Made by a program: the position numbers and the translations under genes. A DNA stretch of 64,000 bases from Scenedesmus sp. ARA3 (Eukaryota; Chlorophyta; Chlorophyceae; Sphaeropleales; Scenedesmaceae), in the NCBI GenBank assembly GCA_004335835.1, contig RWJK01001733.1:73474-137473 (forward strand). Direction: 5' to 3'. The notes under the pieces are model-generated. The model made no database searches and was not told where the DNA came from. It saw nothing but the letters and a program-made list of their open reading frames with translations. This document shows positions 22,639 to 33,180 of this stretch, piece after piece. Within the stretch, counting starts at the first letter, position 1; the number at the start of each line of letters is the position of its first letter.

Positions 22639-24235
22639 TCAGGGTAAACCCTGCGCACGCCTAGCTCTCTTCAACTTGCTTCTGGCTGACAGGCGCCCCT
22701 TCCTCCAGCCCGCCGCCGTGTGCGCTGCCACCTGCTGCCACAACCTCTGTGGCGCCCTCACGCGCCTCACCAACCTACTGCTCCCCGAACGCCGCCTGCC
22801 GCACCGCCGCAACCCCAGCCCACGCGCCCTGCCCCGGCACCACCGCAGGTACTGCACGCCGCGCTGCAAGTTGCCGGCATCGCTGACTGCAATGCGCGCA
22901 GCCCTGCTGCGCGCCAGCTGCTGCAGCCGCCGCAAAAAGGCACGCGCCCAGCCGCTACTCACTGGCAGCTCCATTTGGCCCACTGCCACTCCCACTAGCC
23001 CCAGGCAGTGGCCATTTAATGACGGCATGTGCAGCTGCAGCCGCCGCAGCAGCACCTGCAGGAACGGCCGCGGCACCCGCCAGTGCAGCAGCGCAGCAGC
23101 AGACAGCAGCCGCGACAGCTGGCTGCCTGAGAACTGCCCCAGGCAGCGCAGCACGGCACGCCGGTAGCTGCCTAGCCAGGTGCCTGGCAGCTGCTGCGGG
23201 GCGAGCTGTGCCAGGCTGTCTAACAGGTCTGTCAGAAGTTGCGGGGACCAACCGTTGCTGCTGGTGCTGCTGCTGCTGTGTTCAGCTGGTGCTGCTGCCG
23301 TCGCAGAGTGCTCGGCAGCGCTGTTGTCACCAACAACACCTGCAGCAAGCTGCTGCTTGCTGCTGCTGCTGCCGAGCGTGCGCTCTGCTGCTGCTGCCAG
23401 CTGCTCCGTCCACTCCGGCTCCGGCTCATGGTGCAGCGCCACCACCAGCTGCAGCAGCCACACCAGCTGCTGCTCACTGCACTGCCCCTGTGCTTGCAGT
23501 GCCAGGGCAGCATCAAGCACAGCATCAATCCTGGCAGGCGCCAGCTCATGCCGCTGGTGCAGCAGGCCCCGCAGCAGCTGCTGCAGCTGCAGCATGCTGC
23601 ACTGTGGCAGCTGAGCCAGCAGTGTGTCGCACAGCGCATCCATCCAAGAAAGTGACGCCTTGTAACGCAGCTGCCGCAGGCAGCGCAGTGCGGTCGTGAG
23701 CTGCGCGGGCGTGCATTGCGGCAGCAGGTCACGCAAGTGCTGCAGCAGAGCGCGGATCCAGGGCTCTTGTGGAATCGCCTGCTGCTGCTGCCGCTGCTGC
23801 TGCTGCTGCTGCTGCTGCTGCCGAGAAGGTGACCGGCCTGCTGGTGCTGACTGAGCTACCTGCAGCTGAGGCTTTGGCAGCAGTGTTGGCTTGGAGACAT
23901 CCCATCTAGTACTGCTGGTGCTGCTGTGCACTACTTGGACCTTTGCTGCTGACTGCTGCTGCAGCTGCAGCTGCCCTGCACTGACAGCACTATCAGCAAC
24001 CGTATCCTCTGCTGCTGCTGCTGCTAGCACTTCTGCGGGGCTGTGCTGCTGCGCTGCCTCGGCCCATGCAGCCGCAGCACACAGTGCATCAATGGCATGT
24101 TTAGGGCTCATGTGCTGCAGCTGAGTCATCACGCAGCGCTGCCAGCTCAGCTGCCAGGCAGCAGGAGGCACCATCTGCAGCTGGGACAGCGAGTAAGCCA
24201 CATTAGCAAGGAACGCTGCGGACGGCAGCTCCCGC

Positions 24236-24327
<92 letters not shown>

Positions 24328-25335
24328 GGCTGGTTGTTGGTGCACTGCTGACTCGAATTCCTGCAATTTCTGCTGCTGCAGGGATGCCGCCCTGCTTGTA
24401 CTGCTGCTGCTGCTGCTTGCATGAAGGCCCATGACAGCCGCTGTAGCCTGCAAGTATTCCTGCTGCCAGTTTGGCGGCAGCTGCGCGTGCAGCAGCGCAA
24501 GGCCAGTGCCCAGCAGCCGCAGCTGCTTTGCACTGCAGGACACCAGCCGCTGCTCAGATGCTTGCAGGAAAGCTGTGAGCCAGGGCTTACCCGGCTGAAC
24601 CCTCCACTTGACTGCAAAGACCCACAGTAAGTCAACCAGGCTGTCAGTGCTGCAGCGCGGCAGCAGCGGCAGCAGACAGGCCTGCAGCTGCAGCAGCAGC
24701 GGCACCGTGGGAGGCTGTAGGAGGCTTAGCTGGGCTAGTGCAAACACTGCATGTGCAGCTTCTGCCGCTGATGCCTGCTGCAGGATACTGCTTGTCATGC
24801 TGCTGCTGTTGTTTGCGGAGGTCGCAGCAGCAGGGTGTGTGCTCAACTGGCAGATCTGCTCTGCAAGCAGCACCTCCAGCAGCTGCTGTGTTGCGCTGCG
24901 GTTTACTGGCAGCTGCAGGCGGTACGCAGCCCACACTGCTGCCGGCAGCAGCCGCGCAGCTGCTGCGGTGCTGCTGCTGCTATGGCCGGCAGCAGCAACA
25001 GCGCAGGCAGCAGCAGGCAGCACCTCAGCAGCAGCGGCCCTCCAATCCTCAGGCAACAGCCCCTGCTGCTGCTGCTGTTGGGCTGCCTGCTTGCCTGCTG
25101 GCTCTGGCAGCAGCAGCAGCAGCAGCTGCAGCAGCTGCTGTGCAGGCATCACAACCACTGCAGATGCCTGCAGGTGCCGTTGCCAGAAGCTGCGTGGCAG
25201 CTGCAGCTGCAGCTGTTGTGCTGCTGCCGCTACCTGCAGCAGCTGCTTGCTGCTGAAGGGCCCGCTGAGCTGGCAAGCAGCAGCAGCCCATGCCTGCTGC
25301 CAGGTCACGCCAGGCCATGCAGCTGCCGGCACTCC

Positions 25336-25386
<51 letters not shown>

Positions 25387-26173
25387 GCAGTACGTGGCAA
25401 GCTGCAAAAACACAACAAGCGTCTGTGCTTTGAGCGCTTGTGCTGGTGCTGCTGCTGGCGAGCCATGAGGTGCCTGCTGCTGCTGCTGCTGCTGCTGAGC
25501 TTGATAAAGGCCGTGCATGCTTGTCTGCTCAAACCACATCTGCCAGAGTTGACTGGGCTGCAGATGCAGCTGCATCACTGCTCTCGCAACATACCCCAGC
25601 AGCTCCGTATTGTGTAGCGAGCTGTGCTGGGCTTGCGCTGCTGCTGCTGCTGATGTACTTGACAACTGTGCTGTTTCTGCTGCCTCTCCAGCAGCTACTG
25701 GCGCATCTGCCACTCCTGCGAACCCGCAGCACATGCCATCCAGCAACCTCTGACCCACCTCTTGCAGCTGCCGCCTGCGCCGAGCCAAGCCCAGCTGCCC
25801 ATGCTGCTGCTGCTGCTGCTGCTGCGTGTGCCGGCCCTGCTGCTGGTGGTACTGCTGGTACTGCTGCACATACACATCTAGCCTGCCCACTGCTCGCAGC
25901 AGCTCAGCAGCAATAACTACATCTCCTGGGGCAATGCGCAGCGCTGCTCTGCGTGCCAGCAGCACCAGCAGCTGCTGCAGAGTGCTAGGGGGCCCTGCCC
26001 ACCCTGCTGACTGCTGACGACCTGCAGCTGGCTGCATTTGCACACCTGCCGGCTGCTGCTGCTGCTGTTGTTGTTGGTTGATGTCGGCCGCTAGTCGCAC
26101 GGTATGCTGCATCACCAGCTGAGACTGGTAGCTGTTCAGCTGCTGCCACAGCGGCTTCCATGAAGTCGACTGC

Positions 26174-26227
<54 letters not shown>

Positions 26228-26850
26228 AGTGGCTGGCTGCACACCTGCTGCTGCAGGTAGGCTTGCAGGCTGTGCCAGCTGCTGCAGGACTGCAGAGCCT
26301 CACGCACTGCTGCATCAGTGACCCTGAACTGCTTCCTTGGCTTCTTATGCGGCTTCTGCTGCTGCTGCTGCTGCTGCTGCCGCGGTTGCTGTGGGTGTTG
26401 CTGGTGCTTGTGCAGCTGGGCTTGGCTGTCTAACCGTTGTGCAAGGGATGTGCCACCTGGCTGCTGCTGAGCTGGCTGCTGCAGCTGGTCATGCTGCTGC
26501 TGTAAGAGTGACAGATTATGCTCAGAACGCTCCTGCTGCTGCTGCTGGTGCTGCTGCTGCTGCTGCTGCTGTGCCTGCAGCTGCAGGGGCAGCTGCCGCA
26601 CATGCACTTCTAGCAGTGGCTGGCTCTGCTGCCGATTCTGCTGCTCCACGCAGCTGCCAGTGTATGCACTGGAACAGCTGCCAGACAGCACATCAGCAGC
26701 TCCCAACCAGGGTGCTGCAGAGGCATGTGCAGCTTGCTGCACATGCTGGCTGCGGTGCGCAGCTGCTGCTGAAGCTGCGGCTGTGGATTGCGCTGATGTG
26801 CAACGCTGACCAGACACTCCGGCTTTGTTGGATGCTCCAGCATGCAGCAT
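22639..26850 (-). CDS. Octotricopeptide (OPR)-like helical-repeat protein, probably organellar
   Basis: A single 1403-codon frame. The first ~450 residues are Gln-rich linkers around islands such as VREALQSCSSWHSLQAYLQQ. From about residue 690 on there are degenerate ~38-42-residue helical repeats, often with Trp and a Leu-rich core: LVDLLWVFAVKWRVQPGKPW, TTALRCLRQLRYKASLSWMD, and SRLLSAAALLHWRVPRPFLQ. This is the style of chlorophycean OPR proteins, which bind chloroplast or mitochondrial transcripts and aid their stability or translation. The C-terminus is Arg-rich. I see no clear RAP domain. The frame stays open for ~80 bases before the ATG at 26850, so a short upstream exon with the presequence is possible. 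A (GCA)n run gives ~30 Ala. The specific RNA target is unknown. Confidence 0.72.
24237..24326 (-). repeat. (GCA)n run encoding poly-Ala in the OPR-like gene
   Basis: About 30 uninterrupted CTG units on the plus strand, read as GCA (Ala) on the coding strand. Shorter coding runs at 25337-25384 and 26172-26226 are read as CAG (Gln). Confidence 0.95.
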
Positions 26851-27461
26851 ACTAGTAGTATAGCAGCCAGGGCTAGCTGCATGTACGTCTAGACAGCTGC
26901 AGCAGCCACAGGCATTGCAGACTTGCTGCTGCTACCAATGCTGCCTGTGGTCCTGCTGCTCCTGCTGCTGGTGATGGAGCTGTTCAGCAGAAGCTTGTAA
27001 GTCACATAACAGTCGAAGTCGAGAAAAAATGAGGCTATGCTGGATTCTCCGGTTCAAGCTACCGCACAGGCCGCTGCAGCCTGTGGTGCGTCGCAACACC
27101 GTTGTCTTCTATGCTGGAAGTTCAGCGCAGAACCACAAATGAAACAGTAAACACCACAAATCATACATACACGTGCTGAAATGTGACGACACTCCTGTCA
27201 CGGTAGCAGGAACGCCTCGAAACCCTGCTGTGACAGTCACTGCTTGGCCCTCTATTCCCGGCATATCAGCGCAGTGCTCGGCCCTTCATCGCGTTCAGAC
27301 AACATCTTGAACTAATTTGAATATCATGCGATCAGAGATAGAGGTTGCAGGCGATCGTATGAACTGTTCGTACTGCTGACTGTGGACAGTAGCACCAGCT
27401 GCATAAGCCAACAGGAAACCTGCCACACCCTTGGGAGACCAGCCGTTAGTTACATCGTCGT
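26851..27461. promoter_or_regulatory. Divergent promoter region of OPR-like gene and PPCDC
   Basis: The two starts face away from each other across 611 bp, so both promoters and 5' UTRs must fit here. The distal part is less GC-rich (for example GAACTAATTTGAATATCATG near 27310). I see no canonical TATA box. Confidence 0.6.
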
Positions 27462-27531
27462 ATGCAGCATTCTAAGGAGTTAAGGCCTCCGAGGATACTG
27501 CTAGCTGCAACAGGTGTGGGTGCACGCGTGA

Positions 27532-27613
<82 letters not shown>

Positions 27614-29516
27614 GCAGCAGCGGCAGCAGCAGCGGCAGCAGCGGCAGCATCAGCAGCAGCAGCAGCGGCGGCAGCAGCAGCAGCAGCGTCACAAACATGC
27701 ATAACGAACATCAACCTCTGACATACGCCCTGGTTGTGGTCCTTAGCACGTCTCCACCAATTCATCAACAGCTTGACGCTAAAGCGTGCAAGCACAAGCA
27801 CCAGCAGCAGCGAGTAACAGCCAGACGCCTCGTGGCAGCATCAGCAGCATGCTGTGTCTGTTGTTGTATGTGATGTGACAGCAGTAGCTGCATGCCGTCT
27901 GCAAACATTTGTTTTCTGCAGGCAGTGTAGCGGCCATCAAGGTCCCGCAGCTCTGCCAGCTGCTGCAGCAGCTGGGCGAGGTCAAGGTGGCAAGCACCAA
28001 GTCAGCAGCATACTTCTTTTCTCAAGAGCAGCTGCCAGAAAGCTTGGGGCCGATTGCAGGTGGGCAGCACAACTTGGCTGCAGGTTGCCTAGCCAGGTAC
28101 TGCGTCAGTACAGCAACACACCTGTTGGAATAGCAGCAGCAGCAGTAGCAGCAGCAGCGTTTGAGGCTGGGGCATGCAGCACAACAAGCAGCGCAAAATG
28201 CCAGAGCAACGATGTTGGACACCAAGTGAAATGCTTCACACACGCAATTGGGCTGCCCACCTACCAACTCCGCTGAGACTCGCGTGCCATCTGCCGTAAG
28301 TACTAACCTGTGTTATGTACCATGTTGTTTGTCATGTCATTTGCCGTGTCCTGCAGGCGATGAGGCTGAGTGGCACGAGTGGTCCAAGGTGGGCGACCCG
28401 GTCATGCACATTGAGCTGCGGCGCTGGGCTGACGTGCTTGTCATTGCACCGCTGTCAGCCAACTCGCTGGCCAAGCTGGCTAATGGCTTGTGTGACAACC
28501 TGGTGACGTGCATTGCACGCGCGTGGGACTTCAAGCGGCCACTGCTGGTGAGCTAACAGGAAATTTTAGGATACACGCAGCAGGTTGGCAACAGGTGAGT
28601 GTGCTGCAATGGCATCATGTGGCAGTGTGGCAGTGTGTTGCATGGACAGGCAGTGTGCTGGACTGACAGCGGCAGGCGGACAGTCGGAATGATGAACAGG
28701 CATGCCGCTGTCAGCCAACTCGCTGGCCAAGCTGGCTAATGGCTTTTGTGACAACCTGGTGACGTGCATTGCACGCGCCTGGGACTTCAAGCGGCCGCTG
28801 CTGGTGAGTGTGCGGGTGTGTGCAACACACCACTGCACGCCCTGTGCTGCTCCATGCATGCTGCAGGTGCCCCTGCGATGAACACCTTCAAGCTGCTACA
28901 GTGCTCCTGGCACTAAGTCAACACTGATGCACGCCCTGCGGCCCACAATGTAAAATCCTAGACAAAGCCAGGATCCAAAGGACGCTGGTCATGCACAGCT
29001 GCGCACCTTCAAGCAATGCTGAGCCAGCAGACCCGCGCCAAAGTCTCCTGGCACTCCGAGTGGGGCTGTTCATGTAGGCACGGCTGCCACCATGTGCTGC
29101 AGGTGGCGCTTGCCATGGACACCTTCGACCTGGTACAGTGCTCCTGGCACTTACCAAGTGCGCGCTGCTGCACGCACCCCTTGCACTTTGTGCTGCAGGT
29201 GGCCCCAGCCATGAACACCTTCAAAGTGCTGTCCCGTTGCACACACACCAAACTATCTGTTATCACCCTACACTTCATGCTGCAGGTAGCCCCAGCCATG
29301 AACACCTTCATGTGGGACAGCCCCTTCACTGCGCAGCACCTGTTAGCCATCCAGCAGCTGGGCGTGACTGTGGTCGACCCAGTCAGCAAGACGCTGGCCT
29401 GCGGGGACGTGGGGCAAGGCGCAATGGCATCGCCGGAGACGATTGCGGCTGCGTGCGAGGTTGCGCTGCAGGGTTTGGGGTTTGCTAAGCCGGCAGGCAC
29501 TACTGCCCGGCCGTAG
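27462..29516 (+). CDS. Phosphopantothenoylcysteine decarboxylase (HAL3/CoaC)
   Basis: A flavoprotein that decarboxylates 4'-phosphopantothenoylcysteine to 4'-phosphopantetheine in coenzyme A synthesis. Exons are 27462-27513, 27922-28059, 28357-28547 and 29286-29516. Phases 1, 1 and 0 close to 203 residues, close to plant HAL3. Visible signature: ILLAATGSVAAIK (FMN phosphate loop), PVMHIELRRWADVLVIAPLS with the active-site His, and LANGLCDNL. The APAMNTFMW segment carries the catalytic Asn, and LACGDVGQGAM the catalytic Cys. The ATG at 27462 gives the short MQHSKELRPPRILL start usual for cytosolic forms. Intron 1 contains a ~160-bp CAG tract. Intron 3 holds one copy of the exon 3 end and three copies of the exon 4 start. 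Confidence 0.95.
27533..27690 (+). repeat. CAG tract in PPCDC intron 1
   Basis: About 80 bp of pure CAG followed by CAG/CGG/CAT mixtures. It begins 20 bp after the exon 1 donor (GTGTGG at 27514) and could affect recognition of that donor. Confidence 0.95.
28705..29232 (+). repeat. Partial copies of PPCDC exon 3 end and exon 4 start inside intron 3
   Basis: 28705-28810 repeats the last ~100 bases of exon 3 (LSANSLAKLANG ... WDFKRPLL) with few changes and its own GTGAGT donor. Segments at about 28858-28915, 29093-29156 and 29187-29232 repeat CTGCAG plus the first ~26-30 bases of exon 4 (VAPAMNTF), so three extra acceptors precede the true one at 29285. Confidence 0.92.
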
Positions 29517-29673
29517 CGGGCATGTCACATTTATGGTGTGTTGTACTGTATGGTGGTACAGGGAGGGTTGTAGTTGATAGGAGAAGGTTTTTGGGTTTCA
29601 GTTTACTGTGGGTATGCAGACCATGCTAGGCAGCCACAGTGGCTGCTGACGAGGCACCCAGGTACACAAGTTG

Positions 29674-29678
29674 TGTAA
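29674..29678 (+). terminator. TGTAA polyadenylation signal candidate of PPCDC
   Basis: TGTAA about 160 bases after the TAG stop at 29514, in transcript orientation. Confidence 0.4.
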
Positions 29679-30189
29679 CACTGCATGGGGAAGGTTCGTC
29701 TGAGATTCGAATCCAGTATAAGCCAGTACATTTCCTTCTGCAGTTCCAATTACAGTACTGGACTTATGTCCTCCGTGTGGCTCCTGCGGCACCTCTTCTT
29801 CATGCTTACTTTCCATGTTTACTTGCACAGCATCAACAGCACAATGCAACAAATGCAAGCCCGCCAGTGACCACTCATCAGCTGCTGCCCACCAGAGACA
29901 GGCAGTTGAACTGCTGCCCACCAGAGACGCCAGCAGCTGCAGCCACGTTTAACAGGTGTGCCACCACTTCAGCAGGGGTGCCACCGCTGACTGCACTAAA
30001 CATGTATGACAGCGCCAGTTGACAGCCCCATGCCAGCAGGCTGTTCTGCCTGACCATACTTATAGCAGCGCAGTAGCCCACATTGCATACAGCAGAGCAA
30101 CCACGTCTCTGTTCCTGGGGCCCTTGTTTACACGCTGCTGTTTACATCCTAGACACGGCGCCGTATCACACTGAGCACGACATGAATGG

Positions 30190-30345
30190 TTACACGTGTC
30201 GGAACCGACACGGCCTGACACGCCTGTGACACGGCCCCGTGTCTTGACACGGAGCCGACACGGACAAACACGGCCCGTGTCAGTGGTCACTACATGCAGC
30301 GTGTCAACACGACGCCGTGTCGAACGTGCTTTCTGCACCGATGAA
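30190..30345. repeat. Cluster of ACACGG/CCGTGT motifs
   Basis: About five ACACGG and three CCGTGT occurrences within 150 bp, many as GACACGG or inverted pairs (for example ACACGGCCCCGTGT). The array is irregular rather than strictly tandem. Confidence 0.75.
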
Positions 30346-31719
30346 GGGCATGCGGCGTGTTTCTTGCACAGGATAGCATTTCTTACGTGAGGATGCAGCA
30401 TCTGCGATATGGAAGATGTTTTACACATTTGGCAGCCATATGAGGTATTGGGCAAGCCCCAGATCTCATCTGCTGCACATAACCACAGTAGCAAACTGCA
30501 ACAACTTGCTGCAGACACGCGCTTCATGCTGATAGTGCCACCACTGCCAGTCATGAAGCAGCAAACTGCTACAAAGCAGGGGTTCCAGGTGGACAAGCAA
30601 TCACCAGCAGTGCCAGTGGCACTGCTGCAGCACACTGTGCATCGGCAATGATGCAAGGCACACCACGTAGCACAGTGCTACTAGTAGGCTGCGACGCCAT
30701 GTGAAAAAGATGCGCTGCAACAACTGGAACAACTGACACTTGGTTGAATTGAAAGCCATTTGCAAACACCAATTGGCGACAACAAAACACCTGTCGTCCC
30801 CAATCAAGAGTAGAGGCAGGTGATAGTGTGTGTTTGCTGGGTCACTGCACATGTCCGTGACTTGGTACTGCTGTTGCGTGGAACTTGACTTGGTCAAGAA
30901 GCATAAGCAAACAGATGCTATACAGGAAAAATGCTGTCACGAATCTGATTATGGTTGCACTGGCAGTACAGCTGCTGCCAAGGCATGCACTGCTGTTCCA
31001 CCTTATGCCAAGCGCCTTCAGGCTGTGACGCTCATCCTTGAGGTGTACCACATCACCTGCAATTTGCAAGGGGGCGGCGGCAAACGGATGTGCACGGCTC
31101 GAGTCAGTACACAGCTAGTCAGGCAACAGAGTTTGTAGTAACCCAACATTTGTGACTGCTTTTCAACCAGCTCAGCGTGCGGCTTGCTGCTACAGCTGCA
31201 GGTGTTGCTGCATACCATACTGCACACCAATACAATCAACGTGGCATGCCAGCAGTACCAGGTCTCCCTGTGTGCAAACAAGACGCTGTTGATTCGGCTG
31301 TAGGTGATGCTGCTGCACCATAACGCACATCAATACAACATCACAGCATGCATGCCAGCATCATCACACCTCACTGTAGGCAGGCAAAGTTGTACTGTTG
31401 GAGCACGTACTAACCTTGCCGCTGATGTAGCAGCGCTGAACCCCGTGTGAGCTGGGTTACCGGAGGCAGCGCGTAGCACAACTTGTTCATGTTGCGATGA
31501 AGGATGACCCCAAACATGAGCTGCAGTCTAAGGCGCATCACCTGCGTGCCTCGCCGCCTGCTAGGAAGTACGGCAAGTCTGCAGTGCAAACTTGCACTGT
31601 TCTAAAAGAAGCAGGAATGGCAGCAACGGCAGCAGAAGGGCAGGTTGTGAGCTTCACCGCTGGCTGGTCGCTGGAACCTTAATTTTCTGGTATGCCTGCC
31701 GGCATCGACACTTGCTTGA

Positions 31720-32105
31720 AGCAGCAGCAGCAGCAGCAGCAACAGCCAAACAAACTACAAGCAGATGTTACTTCCTGTCAAACAACCTCTCCAACGTACC
31801 TGTGATACAAGCTGGGAATGTGTACCTGACTGCCGCCTGCATACAGCAACAGCAGCACATGTGAGCAGACTGGAAACTTCATAGCTGCCAGCCAGTGGGT
31901 GGTTGCTGCAATGTCAGTCTTCTGGCTTATCTGCCGACTGCAGCACTTACTTGAGCAGGAACAGCAGCAGCAGGAGCCACAGCAAACCAAAGTACACGCA
32001 GTGGTTACATTGAGCCAAACAACCTCATTAACACACCTGTGATGCAACGCTGGGAGATGGGTACTTGACTGCCGCCTGCATACGGCAACAGCAGCACATG
32101 TGACG
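31720..32105. repeat. Diverged direct repeat, period about 235 bp
   Basis: Two copies (about 31720-31865 and 31950-32105) share AACAACCTC, ACCTGTGAT, GACTGCCGCCTGCATAC and CAACAGCAGCACATGTGA. On the minus strand each contains TGCAG-GCGGCAGTCA ... ATCACAG-GT, a segment of ~37 bases between an acceptor and a donor. It could be a duplicated small exon of an unidentified gene. Confidence 0.7.
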
Positions 32106-32984
32106 CACAGCTGCAGCTCCTGGCAAACCTGCAGTCAGCCAGCTCTGAACGGATACGGTATTGCTGGCAGAGCTGACATCTTCACATGAAAAACTTGTTC
32201 TGGTGTGATCATTGTGTCCACATGGCTGCTGCGCTGCTGCGGCTGCTGAGCGCAAGCTGAACTGTTTGTGCAGGCTGGTGCTGTCCTTTCCACCGCAGCT
32301 GACCAGCGCGCAAGTGGCTCACCATGATACAGAACTTGTGAGGTACTTTGCAGCGTCAGTTGCATGAAGCAACGCACGATGAGCTGCAGAATGTTTCATG
32401 AAGCTGCCTGCTGCTGCACAACCGTCTGCTGCTCGGCCAGCAGAACACCGCGCTGATCTCGACGTGTGAGGCTTGAAAAACGTTGATAGGTGCCATTTAA
32501 ACTTATTTGACGCCAGCGAGCTGCCGGGGGACGCCCGGTGGCAGTCTGTTTCCGCAGCATCCAGCAGCAGGCTATGAGAGTCGATTGTGGCCTGCGACTC
32601 GCATGTTATCACTGCTTCCCTTCGCAAATCGTTTCATAATAATAAGTCCATGTGTTATGGAAGTTGATGACATCCTTCATTGAGCGGAACGCCACCTGTC
32701 TATTTTGTATTGTGACACATGACAGAGCCTTCGAAGCCGCCAGAGCCACCATTCGACCAGTCTAAATCATACATGTTTACTTTAACTGCATTGCTCAGCG
32801 ACAGGTGCTTGTGATCGGCCGGCCAGCTGCACAATTCACAGCAGCAATGGCTTCGCAGCTCTGCTGTGTTGACCACTGCGAAGTCATCAGATCTCGAGCC
32901 CAGGTGCTCACGCGGGCTTTCAATGCTGCTTAGAGGGCGTAGCAAGGCACAGGGCCTTTTAGATAGGAAAACAACCAAACCACA

Positions 32985-33056
32985 CGCTTCTTCTCACAGG
33001 ATTCGAACTGGCGTCTATTACTTAGGACTGCGGTGCCCTAGAGGCATCAGCTGAAC
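32985..33056 (-). other. tRNA-like sequence, possibly a tRNA-derived SINE remnant
   Basis: On the minus strand AGTTCGAATCC matches a Pol III B box (GGTTCGANTCC) with one mismatch. TGCCTCTAGGG about 35 bases upstream is a weak A box. The T stem and acceptor stem do not pair properly, so it is not a functional tRNA as read. Confidence 0.3.
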
Positions 33057-33180
33057 ACGTCTCGAACACGGCCCGGTACACCGTACACGGGCTGACACGG
33101 TCAGCTGGGAGCCCCGGCCTGCCGTATCCTAGCGCCGTGCCTCAGCGTGTTGACACGAGCCGTGCCGCTACACGGCTGCA
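33057..33180. repeat. Second ACACGG/CCGTG-motif cluster
   Basis: It contains AACACGGCCC, TACACGGGC, GACACGGTC, TACACGGCT and inverted forms within about 120 bp. It is related in motif to the cluster at 30190 and directly abuts the tRNA-like sequence. Confidence 0.7.

Noticed and set aside
30830..31138. 103-codon plus-strand open frame with near-normal composition
   Set aside because: It looked briefly like a transposon fragment, but has no catalytic motif and no flanking repeats.
32985..33056. Functional tRNA gene
   Set aside because: The B box is good but T-stem and acceptor-stem pairing fail, so only a tRNA-like remnant is reported.
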